Shown here in pieces: positions 1-9,168 of a stretch of 64,000 bases of DNA. Source of the stretch: Streptomyces sp. S.PNR 29 (GTDB lineage Bacteria > Actinomycetota > Actinomycetes > Streptomycetales > Streptomycetaceae); assembly GCF_030386795.1 (NCBI RefSeq), contig NZ_JANUQM010000002.1, positions 1 through 64,000 of the forward strand, in the 5' to 3' direction. Position numbers and translations under genes: made by a program. How positions within the stretch are numbered: the stretch's first letter is position 1; each line of letters begins with the position of its first letter. The notes beneath the pieces were generated by a model that saw nothing but the letters and a program-made list of their open reading frames with translations, was not told the DNA's origin and ran no database searches.

Positions 1-3000
1 GCGGACTTCGCTGCGCGGGCGGCACGGGTCGCCCGGTCGGCGCTGCCCGGCCGCCCCCGTCACTGGCGGGCGGGGCCGCGGGCGCACCTCGCGCTGCGGC
101 CGGCCGTGGCCGAGAAAGTACGGCGGGCGGGCGGGACGGAGCACGCGGCACGACGGGTGGCGGCGGCCCTGGCCGAGCACCCGGATGTGGCCCTCGCGTA
201 CTGGGACCACGGGCTGTCCCGGCTGGTGGTGACCGCGACCGAGGAAGCGCTCAGCGACCGGGTGGTCGAGCGGGCGACCGAACTCGCCGAACGGCACGGG
301 CTGGTCCGCGAGGACGACCTGGTGGAGGAACTCGCGCACCCCGGCGACCCGGCCTCGGTGCGCACCGCCGCGACGACCCTCGCGGCCGACGTGGTGGGCA
401 TCGGGGCGGCCATGACCGCGTCCGCGCTGCGGCTGCCGCCCTCGCCGCGGCTGGTGACCGCCGTGGCGACGATGCTGCGGGAGAACCCGACCTTCCGGGC
501 CTGGCTGCGCGCCCGGCTCGGTACCGCTCGCAGGGAGCGCGTGCTGGCCATCGCCAACGCGGCCGTCCACGGCGCGGGCCAGAGCCCGACCTCACTGGTG
601 CTCGACGGGGCACTGCGCGCCTGCCAGCTGGCGGAGGCGGTGGCCCGGACGGCGACGTTCGAGGTGGTGCACGACGAGCTGTGCCTGCCGGACCGGGGCA
701 GCCTGCCCGCGGACCCGTCCCAGCGCCCGCCCCTGCGCACGTCCCCGGCCCACGAGTACGCCGCCCACGCCTCCGCAGGCAGCGTGATCGGGGCGGTGGC
801 GACCCTGCTCGTCAAGCACGAGGTCGCCGAGGCCGCGGAGGCGGTGCTCGCGGGCTCGCCCAAGGCCGCCCGGTACGGGCCCGCCGCCTTCCACGCCGTC
901 CTCAGCGGCGCCCTGTCCCGCACGGGCGTGCTGGTCCGCGACCCGGACCGGCTGCGGCAGCTGGAGATGGCCGGCACCGTCGTGCTGCACCCCAGCGCCC
1001 TGCGCACACCGGGCGCGGGCGCCGACCCCTGGACCGAGTCCGTCCTCGACGCGGCACGGCGCGCCGGTCTGCGCGTCGTGATGGTGGAGGACCCGGCGCT
1101 CGCCGACTTCACCGGCCTCGCCGACCAGGTCGTCAGCGCGAAGCGGCCGTTGAGCGACGTGGTACGCCAACTCCGCGAGGAGGGCGGCGTCGTCACCGTC
1201 GTCCGCCCGGGGCCCGACGACGACGAGGTGCTGGCCGGGCTCCTCGGCGGCGACGTGGCGGTCGCCCTCGCCGACGGGGGCTGCCCGGTGGCCTGGGGCG
1301 CCGACGTCCTCGCCCCGCACGGCCTGGCCGACGTGTGGCGGCTGCTGCGGGCGGTGCCGGCGGCCCGCAAGGTCGGGCGCCGGTCGCAGGTCCTGGCCCG
1401 GTCCGGCGCCGCGCTGTCCGGACTGCTCGTGGCCGTCGGCGAGCGGCAGGGCGGCGCGTCGCCGCTGCCCGGGCTGCGGCACATGCCGGTCGACGTGAGC
1501 GCGGCGGCGGCCCTGCTGAGCGGGGCGCGCGCGGCCGTCGGCGTGGCGCTGGCCCGCGCACCGCACCCCCGGCCGCGGGTGGCCTGGCACGCCCTGGACC
1601 CGGCGGACGTACGGGAACGGCTGGAGTACGAGCACGCCCACGAGCCGGAGCCGAGCACCGTCGAGCAGGCGAGGGCGCGGATGCGGGCGCTGGCCGAGAA
1701 GGCCGGCGAGCTGCCCGCGCTCTCCCCGGCACGCTGGACCCTGCAACTGGCGCGGGCCGTACGCGGCGAACTGGACGATCCCCTCACGCCGGTCCTGGCC
1801 GTCGGGTCGGCCGCCGAGGCGATCCTCGGGTCCGCCGTGGACGCCCTGCTGGTCGTCGGCGCACTCGACCTCAACGCCCTGGTCGGCGGCCTGCAACGGT
1901 TGCGTGCCGAGCGGGCGCTGGCCGGACTGCTCGCGGGGCAGAAGCAGAAGGCCCGGGTCGCCGACGAGGCCGGGCCGGACGCGTCGGCCGAGGCACACGT
2001 CGTGGACGCCGCCAAACTGGACACCGGCGACATCATCGAGCTCAAGGCGGACGACGTCGTGCCCGCCGACGCCCGCCTGCTGTGGGAGGACGGCCTGGAG
2101 GTCGACGAGTCCGCGCTGACCGGCGAGTCCCTGCCGGTGGACAAGTGCACGGACCCCACGCCGTCCGCCCCCGTCGCCGAACGGCACTGCATGGTCTTCG
2201 AGGGCACGACCGTCGTCGCCGGGCGCGCCCAGGCCGTCGTCGTCGACACCGGCGAGCACACCGAGGCCGCCCGGGCCGTCTCCCTCGCCGCGCGCACCCC
2301 GCCGGCCGCCGGCGTCCAGGCCCGGCTGCAGGAGCTCACCCGCAAGGCACTGCCGTTGACGCTCGCGGGCGGCGCCGCCGTGACCGGCCTGTCCCTGCTG
2401 CGCGGCGCGCCGATCCGGCAGGCGGTGAGCGGCGGCGTGGCGGTGGCGGTGGCCGCCGTCCCCGAGGGACTGCCGCTGGTGGCGACGGTGGCGCAGCTGG
2501 CGGCCGCCCGCCGGCTCGGCCGGGGCGGCGTCCTCGTCCGCACCCCGCGCACGCTGGAGGCGCTGGGCCGCATGGACACCATCTGCTTCGACAAGACCGG
2601 CACCCTCACCGAGAACCAGCTGCGCCTGGTGCGGGTGGCCGGCGTGGACGGCACGGTCCGCAGGGCCGGCGAACCCGACGCCGCCGGTGTGGTGCGGGCC
2701 GCCGCGCGCGCGTGCCCCCGGCTCAACGGTGACGGTGCCCGTCCGACCCACGCCACCGACGAGGCGATCCTGGACGCCGCCGGGGCCGACCCGGAGTGGA
2801 CGCAGGACGAGGGGCTGCCGTTCGAGACCTCCCGTGGCTACGCCGCCGCCGTCGGCCGCGCCGGGGACGGCTCACCCGTCCTCGTGGTCAAGGGCGCCCC
2901 GGAGACCGTGCTGCCCGCCTGCGCCGACCTGCCGTCCCACGCCTCCGAGACGGCGCACGCGCTGGCCCGCGACGGGCTGCGCATCATCGCGGTCGCCACG

Positions 3001-4197
3001 CGCCCGCTGGGCGACGGTGAGGAGGCGTCCGACGTCCTCGCGAGCCCCCTGGAGCGGCTGCGGTTCACCGGGCTGCTCGCGCTGGCCGACGTCTCGCGTG
3101 AGACGTCCCCGGCCCTGGTCAGCGGGCTGCGCGAGGCGGGCGTACGACCCGTGGTGCTGACCGGCGACCACCCGCAGACCGCCCGTGCCATCGCCGCCGA
3201 GCTGGGCTGGCCCGAGGACGCGACCGTGGTGACCGGTGACGAACTGGCCGCCGCGGACCGGTCGGCACGGTCCCGGATGCTGCGCGACGCCGACATCGTG
3301 GCCCGGGTCGCGCCCGAGCAGAAGCTCCAGGTCGTCGAGTCCCTGCGGGACGCCGGGCGGGTGGTCGGCATGGTGGGTGACGGGGCCAACGACGCCGCCG
3401 CCATCCGCGCCGCCGACATCGGCGTCGGCATCAGCGCCCGTGGTTCGGCCGCCGCCCGGAACGCCGCGGATCTGGTCGTCACCGGTGACGACCTGCTCGT
3501 CCTCATCGAGGCGGTCCGGGAGGGCCGGGCTCTGTGGCACAGCGTCGCCGACGCCATCGCCATCCTGATCGGCGGCAACGCGGGCGAGGTCGGCTTCGGC
3601 ATCGTCGGCACCGTCCTGTCGGGTGCGGCGCCGCTGTCCACCCGTCAGATGCTGCTGGTCAACCTGTTCACCGACCTGTTCCCGGCGATGGCGGTGGCGG
3701 TGACGCCGAAGGAGGCCGAGGAGACGGCGGACGGCGAGGGGGCGGTGAGCGACGGTACGGAGGAGCCGCTGGGTACGGCGGTGCTCGGCGAGCCGCTGAT
3801 CCGCCAGATCAGGCACCGGGCGCTGACGACCTGCCTCGGTGCGACGGCGGCCTGGCTGTTCGGCCGTTTCACGCCGGGCACGGCGCGTCGTTCGACGACG
3901 ATGGCGCTGTGCGCGGTGGTCGGCACGCAGCTCGCCCAGACGCTGGCCGACCGCCGCGAGAGCCCCCTGGTCCGGCTCACGGTCCTGGGCTCCGCCGCCG
4001 CCCTCGTCGCGCTGGTGGAGACCCCGGGGGCCAGCCATGCCTTCGGCTGCACGCCTCTCGGCCCGTTCGCCTGGGTCGGTGTGGCGGCGGCGATCGCCCT
4101 CGCGCTGGCGGGGCAGCGGGCGCTGCCGCACGTGGAGGAGGCCGTGATGAAGCGCTGGCCGCAGCTTCGGGAGGCTGTGCCGGCGCTGGGGCGTTGA
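1..4197 (+). CDS. Cation-translocating P-type ATPase, 5' end outside window
   Basis: The reading frame is open from the first base of the window, so the true start lies upstream; at least 1,398 codons are present. Numbering from the GTG at 106, the P-type core is complete: PEGL membrane motif near residue 786, the phosphorylated aspartate in DKTGTLTE at 829, and the hinge GDGANDAA near 1092. A TGES-type actuator motif (LTGESLPVDK) lies about 130 residues before PEGL. The long N-terminal half, with no metal-binding CxxC repeats visible, resembles the large actinobacterial CtpI-type ATPases. It should sit in the cell membrane and pump an ion, but the ion cannot be read from sequence. Followed by a repeat-rich gap. 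Confidence 0.9.
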   Translation, partial: ADFAARAARVARSALPGRPRHWRAGPRAHLALRPAVAEKVRRAGGTEHAARRVAAALAEHPDVALAYWDHGLSRLVVTATEEALSDRVVERATELAERHGLVREDDLVEELAHPGDPASVRTAATTLAADVVGIGAAMTASALRLPPSPRLVTAVATMLRENPTFRAWLRARLGTARRERVLAIANAAVHGAGQSPTSLVLDGALRACQLAEAVARTATFEVVHDELCLPDRGSLPADPSQRPPLRTSPAHEYAAHASAGSVIGAVATLLVKHEVAEAAEAVLAGSPKAARYGPAAFHAVLSGALSRTGVLVRDPDRLRQLEMAGTVVLHPSALRTPGAGADPWTESVLDAARRAGLRVVMVEDPALADFTGLADQVVSAKRPLSDVVRQLREEGGVVTVVRPGPDDDEVLAGLLGGDVAVALADGGCPVAWGADVLAPHGLADVWRLLRAVPAARKVGRRSQVLARSGAALSGLLVAVGERQGGASPLPGLRHMPVDVSAAAALLSGARAAVGVALARAPHPRPRVAWHALDPADVRERLEYEHAHEPEPSTVEQARARMRALAEKAGELPALSPARWTLQLARAVRGELDDPLTPVLAVGSAAEAILGSAVDALLVVGALDLNALVGGLQRLRAERALAGLLAGQKQKARVADEAGPDASAEAHVVDAAKLDTGDIIELKADDVVPADARLLWEDGLEVDESALTGESLPVDKCTDPTPSAPVAERHCMVFEGTTVVAGRAQAVVVDTGEHTEAARAVSLAARTPPAAGVQARLQELTRKALPLTLAGGAAVTGLSLLRGAPIRQAVSGGVAVAVAAVPEGLPLVATVAQLAAARRLGRGGVLVRTPRTLEALGRMDTICFDKTGTLTENQLRLVRVAGVDGTVRRAGEPDAAGVVRAAARACPRLNGDGARPTHATDEAILDAAGADPEWTQDEGLPFETSRGYAAAVGRAGDGSPVLVVKGAPETVLPACADLPSHASETAHALARDGLRIIAVATRPLGDGEEASDVLASPLERLRFTGLLALADVSRETSPALVSGLREAGVRPVVLTGDHPQTARAIAAELGWPEDATVVTGDELAAADRSARSRMLRDADIVARVAPEQKLQVVESLRDAGRVVGMVGDGANDAAAIRAADIGVGISARGSAAARNAADLVVTGDDLLVLIEAVREGRALWHSVADAIAILIGGNAGEVGFGIVGTVLSGAAPLSTRQMLLVNLFTDLFPAMAVAVTPKEAEETADGEGAVSDGTEEPLGTAVLGEPLIRQIRHRALTTCLGATAAWLFGRFTPGTARRSTTMALCAVVGTQLAQTLADRRESPLVRLTVLGSAAALVALVETPGASHAFGCTPLGPFAWVGVAAAIALALAGQRALPHVEEAVMKRWPQLREAVPALGR

Positions 4198-4273
4198 CTG
4201 ACGCTCGCGCGGTGCGTGGGAGTGCGGATGCGGCGTTGACTGACGCTCGCGCGGTGCGTGGGAGTGCGGATGC
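4190..4273. repeat. Two perfect 42-bp tandem copies
   Basis: Two identical 42-bp units abut each other (4190-4231 and 4232-4273), each starting GGCGTTGACTGACG. The first unit contains the stop codon of the P-type ATPase, so the duplication arose at the 3' end of that gene without changing its product. 42 bp is a multiple of three but lies outside the coding frame. Looks like a replication-slippage duplication. Confidence 0.9.
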
Positions 4274-4336
4274 CTGCGGCGGCCTGTGCGGGTTCGGTGG
4301 GGGGTGCGCGTTGCGCCTACGGGCGGGTGGTGGGTC

Positions 4337-4444
4337 GGGGCCGCGCCGGGGGGTGTCCGTCCTCGGTCCGGCGGGGCTGTCGGCTGGAGGGTGGGCGGTG
4401 ATGGACGCCGGCCGCTGCGGGCGGACACCCCCCGGCACGGCCCC
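4337..4444. repeat. 108-bp element with 23-bp inverted ends
   Basis: Left arm 4337-4359 and right arm 4422-4444 are reverse complements over 23 bp with one mismatch (core CCGGGGGGTGTCCG), enclosing 62 bp. It lies between the ATPase and the convergent MFS gene, in a gap of about 360 bp (4198-4556) in which I see no convincing gene. It could be a large terminator-like cruciform or a dispersed intergenic repeat; the second is my recollection of similar GGGGTGTCCG sequences in Streptomyces and is not proven here. Confidence 0.6.
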
Positions 4445-4556
4445 TTCGCGCCGTGGGCGGGTGCGGGTGCGTTCGGCCGCGGGCAGTCGTGCCGCCTCGG
4501 CGGCCCGGGTGGGCGCTGGGGGTACCCCGTCGCGCCGGGCTGCGCGACCCCCGGGA

Positions 4557-6014
4557 CTACAGCGCCGGGGTGGTGGAAGCCGGCGTGCCGCTGTTCCGCT
4601 CCGCCCCCTCCAGCCGCGCAGCCGTCCGCTCCGCCGTGCCTCGGGCCCACCGCCCGTTCGTCAGGGCGCCCAGGAGCAGCACCGCGAGCCCGCACCCGGC
4701 GAGGATCCACCAGCCGGGGCGGGCGGCGGAGACGAAGGCGGACCGGTACGGCGACGCGCCGACGCCCGCCGCCAGCACCGCGCCGATCACCGCGACGCCG
4801 AGGGTCTGGCCGAGCTGGCGGCTGGTGGAGGCGACGGCGGCGGCGACCCCGGCCTGGGTGCGGGGCATGCCGGAGACGGCGGTGTTGGTGATGGGCGCGT
4901 TGACGAAGCCGAAGCCGATGCCGAACAGGACGTAGCCGAGGAAGAGCGCGATGTTCGACGTCTCGGCCTCGAAGGCGGCGAAGAGGATGCCGCTCGCCGT
5001 CATGGCCGAACCGGCGATCAGGAGCGGAAGGCGCGGGCCCCGGCTGCCGACCAGACGGCCGGACAGCGGGGCGCACAGGAAGGTCGGCACCGCCATGGGC
5101 AGCATCCACAGGCCCGCGTGGAGGGCGTCCAGGCCGCGCACGTTCTGCAGGTACAGCGTGGACAGGAAGAGGAAACCGCCGAGTGCCGCGAACGCGCTGA
5201 TCGCGATCACGGTGGCCCCGCTGAACGGAGCCGAGCGGAAGAAGCGCAGGTCGATGAGGGGTTCCGTACGGCGCGGCTCGTACCACGTCAGGCCGAGCAG
5301 CGCGGCCAGCGCGACCCCGGCGAAGGGCAGGACGGCGGTGAGGCCCGAGTTCGGCGCCTCGATGATCGCGTATGTCAGCGCGCCGAACAGCGCTATCACC
5401 AGGACCTGTCCGACCGGGTCGGGGCGGCGGGCCTGCGGGGCGCGGGACTCGGGGACGTGGCGCAGGGTCAGCAGGAGGGCGGTGAGGCCCACCGGAAGGT
5501 TGACCCAGAAGATCGAGCGCCAGCCGACGGACTCCACCAGCAGGCCGCCCATCAGCGGGCCCGCGGCCATGGAGATGCCCACCACCGCGCCCCACACGCC
5601 GATCGCCCGCGCGCGCTCGCGCGGGTCGGTGAAGGTGTTGGTGATGATCGACATGGCGACCGGGTTGAGCATCGAGCCGCCCACCGCCTGCACCATGCGG
5701 AAGGCGATCAGCGCGTCCAGGTTCGGGGCCAGGGAGCACAGGGCCGAGCCGGTCGTGAAGACGACCAGGCCCGCCATGAAGACCCGCTTGCGGCCGATCC
5801 GGTCGGCTGTGGAGCCCGCGAGCATCAGCAGCGAGGCCAGGACGAGCGTGTAGGCGTCGATCGTCCACTGCAGGCCCGACGTCGACGCGTCGAGCCCGCG
5901 TTGCATGGCGGGCAGGGCGACGTTCAGGGCCGTGACGTCGAGGCTCACGATCAGCAGGCTCATACAGCAGATCGCGAGCACGAGCAGGCGTCGACGGGGG
6001 CTGAGCTCGGGCAT
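4557..6014 (-). CDS. MFS multidrug-type exporter (DHA2, 14-TM class)
   Basis: 485 residues, the usual length of EmrB/QacA proton antiporters. Begins with a membrane segment containing the family pattern LDVTALNVALPAMQ, followed by the motif A loop GSTADRIGRKRVF and a motif C-like stretch around AAGPLMGGLLVESVGWRSIFW. About 14 hydrophobic segments can be traced. Expected to export small hydrophobic compounds from the cytoplasm. Transcribed away from the dusB-like gene across about 78 bp that contains a short dyad (AATGA...TCATT, 6054-6074) which might be a regulator site. No adjacent regulator gene. Substrate unknown. Confidence 0.9.
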   Translation of the reverse strand: MPELSPRRRLLVLAICCMSLLIVSLDVTALNVALPAMQRGLDASTSGLQWTIDAYTLVLASLLMLAGSTADRIGRKRVFMAGLVVFTTGSALCSLAPNLDALIAFRMVQAVGGSMLNPVAMSIITNTFTDPRERARAIGVWGAVVGISMAAGPLMGGLLVESVGWRSIFWVNLPVGLTALLLTLRHVPESRAPQARRPDPVGQVLVIALFGALTYAIIEAPNSGLTAVLPFAGVALAALLGLTWYEPRRTEPLIDLRFFRSAPFSGATVIAISAFAALGGFLFLSTLYLQNVRGLDALHAGLWMLPMAVPTFLCAPLSGRLVGSRGPRLPLLIAGSAMTASGILFAAFEAETSNIALFLGYVLFGIGFGFVNAPITNTAVSGMPRTQAGVAAAVASTSRQLGQTLGVAVIGAVLAAGVGASPYRSAFVSAARPGWWILAGCGLAVLLLGALTNGRWARGTAERTAARLEGAERNSGTPASTTPAL

Positions 6015-6092
6015 GCGGCCCAGGGTACGCCGATTTCGATAGTGCGTCTAACTAATGAATTTTACGAACTCATTGCGCGGCACAATGGAGGA

Positions 6093-7226
6093 ATGTCCAC
6101 GCCCCTGCAGATCGGTCCGCACACCGTCCAGCCGCCCGTCGTCCTGGCCCCCATGGCCGGGATCACCAACGCGCCCTTCCGCACCCTCTGTAGGGAGTTC
6201 AGCGGGGGCAAGGGCCTGTTCGTGAGCGAGATGATCACCACCCGGGCGCTGGTCGAGCGCAACGAGAAGACCATGCAGCTCATCCACTTCGACGCGACCG
6301 AGCGGCCCCGGTCCATCCAGTTGTACGGCGTCGACCCCGCGACCGTCGGCAAGGCCGTCCGCATGATCGCGGAGGAGGACCTCGCCGACCACATCGACCT
6401 GAACTTCGGCTGCCCGGTGCCGAAGGTCACACGGAAGGGCGGCGGCTCCGCGCTGCCGTACAAGCGGAACCTGCTGCGGGCGATCCTGCGCGAGGCCGTG
6501 AGCGGCGCCGGGGACCTGCCGGTGACGATGAAGATGCGCAAGGGCATCGACGACGACCACATCACGTATCTGGACGCCGGGCGCATCGCCGTCGAGGAGG
6601 GCGTCACCGCCATCGCCCTGCACGGCCGCACCGCCGCCCAGCACTACGGCGGCACCGCCGACTGGGACGCCATCGCCCGGCTGAAGGAGCACGTCCCGGA
6701 GATCCCGGTGCTCGGCAACGGTGACATCTGGTCGGCCGGGGACGCGGTGCGGATGGTGCGGGAGACCGGCTGCGACGGTGTGGTGGTCGGGCGCGGGTGC
6801 CTGGGGCGGCCGTGGCTCTTCTCGGACCTGGTGGCCGCCTTCGAGGGGCGCCATGACGACTACCGGAAGCCGACCCTGCGCGAAGTCGCCGACGTCATGG
6901 TGCGGCACGCCACGCTGCTCGGTGAGTGGATCGGGGACGAGGCCCGCGGAGTGATCGACTTTCGTAAGCATGTCGCCTGGTATCTCAAGGGCTTCGCCGT
7001 CGGCTCCGAGATGCGCAAGCGGCTCGCGATCACCTCCTCGCTGGAGGAGCTCCGCTCGGGGCTGGACGAACTGGACCTCGACCAGCCGTGGCCGTCCGGC
7101 GCCGACGGGCCCCGCGGCCGTACGTCCGGCAACAACCGGGTGGTGCTGCCGGACGGCTGGCTGAAGGACCCGTACGACTGCGCGGGGATCGGCGAGGACG
7201 CGGAGCTGGACACCTCCGGAGGGTGA
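6093..7226 (+). CDS. dusB: tRNA-dihydrouridine synthase, DusB type
   Basis: 377 residues. FMN enzyme that reduces uridines in the tRNA D-loop in the cytoplasm. Visible family motifs: VVLAPMAGITNAPFR at the N-terminus (FMN site), LNFGCPVPKV with the catalytic cysteine near residue 108, KMRKGIDDDH, HGRTAAQHY and VVVGRGCLGRPWLF. I chose the ATG at 6093 because MSTPLQIG leads directly into the barrel; the frame stays open upstream but with no domain. A GGAGG lies only one base before this ATG, which is too close, and a CACAAT box sits 7-12 bp upstream, so the message may be leaderless. Ends one base before the convergent sulfatase gene. Confidence 0.93.
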   Translation: MSTPLQIGPHTVQPPVVLAPMAGITNAPFRTLCREFSGGKGLFVSEMITTRALVERNEKTMQLIHFDATERPRSIQLYGVDPATVGKAVRMIAEEDLADHIDLNFGCPVPKVTRKGGGSALPYKRNLLRAILREAVSGAGDLPVTMKMRKGIDDDHITYLDAGRIAVEEGVTAIALHGRTAAQHYGGTADWDAIARLKEHVPEIPVLGNGDIWSAGDAVRMVRETGCDGVVVGRGCLGRPWLFSDLVAAFEGRHDDYRKPTLREVADVMVRHATLLGEWIGDEARGVIDFRKHVAWYLKGFAVGSEMRKRLAITSSLEELRSGLDELDLDQPWPSGADGPRGRTSGNNRVVLPDGWLKDPYDCAGIGEDAELDTSGG

Positions 7227-7227
7227 A

Positions 7228-9024
7228 TCAGCCCTTCGAGGGGTGCGGGGTGGAGCCGTAGGCCGTCAGGAAGCGGTCGCGGAAGGAGCTCATCTTCCAC
7301 ACCGGGGCGTCCTTGGCGGGCTTGAGGCCGTCCGTCCAGTTCCAGCCGGCGATCCTGTCCAGGACCTTCGGGTCCTTCGCGACGATCGACACCGGCACGT
7401 CCCGGCTGGCGTGGTTGCCGCTGACCCGGGCGATGGGCTGGTGGTCGCCCAGGAAGACGAGAACGGTGTCCTTGGTGCCGTAGCGCTCCAGCCACTGGGT
7501 GAGACTGGTGACGGAGTACTGGATCGACTTGCCGTACTCCTCGCGGGACCTGGTCGTGTCGGCGATGATGTCCGCGGGCTTGTTGCCGGCCTTCTGGATC
7601 GGTCCGAAGACCGATCCGTCGCCCAGCTGGTCCCAGCCGACCGTCTTCGGGATCGGCGCCCAGGGCTGGTGGCTGGAGGTCAGGATGACCATCGACATCA
7701 GCGGCTTGTCGCGCTTCCTGCCGTGCACCTGGCGCTCGAAGGCCTCCAGCGCGTACTGGTCCGGCATCGTCGACCAGCTGAACTTCGGTCCCTTGTAGCC
7801 GAGGTGGAAGGCGTCGTAGACCTTGTCGAGGCCGTACCACTTCTCCTCCGGCCAGCCCTTCTGCACACCCGGCATGACGCCGACCGTGTCCCAGGCACCG
7901 GTCTTCTGGAACGCCTTGGTGAGGGTGAGGTGGTCGCCGGCGGTGACGGTGCGGTAGCGGCGCTGGTTGTCGATCCACAGGCCGGACATGGTGGTGGAGT
8001 GGCCGAGCCAGCTGCTGCCGCCGTACGTCGCCGAGGTCAGCCAGCCGCTCTTGGCGTGGAAGCCCGCCTTCGCGAGGGCCTTCGTGCGGGTGTCGAGCGT
8101 CCGGCCGACGCCGGGAGCCATGATCGGGTCCTCGATGGCGCTGCGGCCGTAGCTCTCGATGAAGGTGAAGATCATGTCCTTGCCGCGCAGGGCGGGCAGT
8201 AGCTGGTCGCCCGGTGTGTTGCCGAAGGTGTCCGCCTTGGCCTCCTTCTCGAACGCCGCCTCGTCCCGGTAGGAGTCCAGGGTCCGCTTGGCGTGCATCT
8301 TCAGGGCCCCGGCGGCCCGGTCGGAGGCGATCGGCATACCGGCGAACTGGAGGCCGAGGGCGGTGCAGCTGATCCAGACGGTGCCGGCGACCAGCGTGCC
8401 CCGGGTCGCCCGGGACCGGTGCCGGACCAGGAGGTCGCTCAGCCGGATCGTCGCCAGGACCATGACGGCCATCAGGAGCAGGACGAGGACGACCGCGCCG
8501 ACGGCGGCAGCGGTCGCGACGGTCCCGCCCATGGTGTCCGCCACGTACGACTGGGCGTCGTCGAGCAGTCCCCAGTCGAGCGCGGCGTTGAAACCCCGGC
8601 CGAGGTACTCGTTGAAGCCCATGTCCAGCAGGTTGACCAGGGTCAGCAGCGCGAGGCCGACCCCGTACAGCACCGCCGCCACCAGCCGCGGCCGGCGCGG
8701 CAGGCCGAGCATCACGACGGCGCCGATGATCGCCTCGGCCGGGATGCGCGTGAACCGGTTCGGCTGCAGGGCGTAGACGGCGTTCGGCAGGAGGAGCGCG
8801 CCGAGGACGAGGGCGGCGGCCAGGGCGGTGGCCGTCCAGCTGAGCGCGCGGGCGGCGAACGGGTGGCGGGTGCGCCAGGTGCGCCAGTGGGTGAGGCGGG
8901 CCTTGAGGGAAGGACGGGTGGACGCCCCTTCGGTTTCCGGGCTGTCGTCCCCGGTGGCGGCCGCCCCGTCGGTCGTCGTGTCGGTCGAGTCGGGCAGCTG
9001 ACGTGAGCGCGTGAAGACAGGCAC
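7228..9024 (-). CDS. Membrane-anchored sulfatase/phosphoglycerol-transferase-like enzyme
   Basis: 598 residues. A cytoplasmic N-terminal tail of about 50 polar residues is followed by roughly five membrane segments (residues 55-230) and a large C-terminal extracytoplasmic alkaline-phosphatase-superfamily domain. In that domain FTFIESYGRSAIEDP resembles the LtaS/sulfatase metal and nucleophile region, SSHQPW and VLVFLGDHQPIARVSGNH the later metal-binding histidines. This architecture is that of lipoteichoic-acid-synthase-like and phosphoethanolamine transferases that modify cell-envelope polymers. The donor and acceptor are not determinable. Convergent with dusB; 144 bp of featureless sequence (9025-9168) separates it from the next gene. 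Confidence 0.85.
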   Translation of the reverse strand: MPVFTRSRQLPDSTDTTTDGAAATGDDSPETEGASTRPSLKARLTHWRTWRTRHPFAARALSWTATALAAALVLGALLLPNAVYALQPNRFTRIPAEAIIGAVVMLGLPRRPRLVAAVLYGVGLALLTLVNLLDMGFNEYLGRGFNAALDWGLLDDAQSYVADTMGGTVATAAAVGAVVLVLLLMAVMVLATIRLSDLLVRHRSRATRGTLVAGTVWISCTALGLQFAGMPIASDRAAGALKMHAKRTLDSYRDEAAFEKEAKADTFGNTPGDQLLPALRGKDMIFTFIESYGRSAIEDPIMAPGVGRTLDTRTKALAKAGFHAKSGWLTSATYGGSSWLGHSTTMSGLWIDNQRRYRTVTAGDHLTLTKAFQKTGAWDTVGVMPGVQKGWPEEKWYGLDKVYDAFHLGYKGPKFSWSTMPDQYALEAFERQVHGRKRDKPLMSMVILTSSHQPWAPIPKTVGWDQLGDGSVFGPIQKAGNKPADIIADTTRSREEYGKSIQYSVTSLTQWLERYGTKDTVLVFLGDHQPIARVSGNHASRDVPVSIVAKDPKVLDRIAGWNWTDGLKPAKDAPVWKMSSFRDRFLTAYGSTPHPSKG

Positions 9025-9168
9025 CCGAAGGTCCTTCCGTACGAAACCCGTTGGACGGCGGACTCGACGTGGGGGAATCGAGCCCGCCGCAGTTCCGTAC
9101 GGCCGGTCCTCCAGGTGCGTTCAGCCCGCCGGACCAGCGCTCGGCAAACACCCGGCAAACGACAGGGC

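Noticed and set aside
2872..5868. 998-codon open frame on the minus strand
   Set aside because: Shadow of the ATPase 3' end, gap and MFS gene; no motif seen.
3534..6092. Very long open frame running into the dusB gene
   Set aside because: It crosses the ATPase, the repeat gap and the MFS gene antisense; long accidental frames are normal at this G+C and only the dusB part has a domain.
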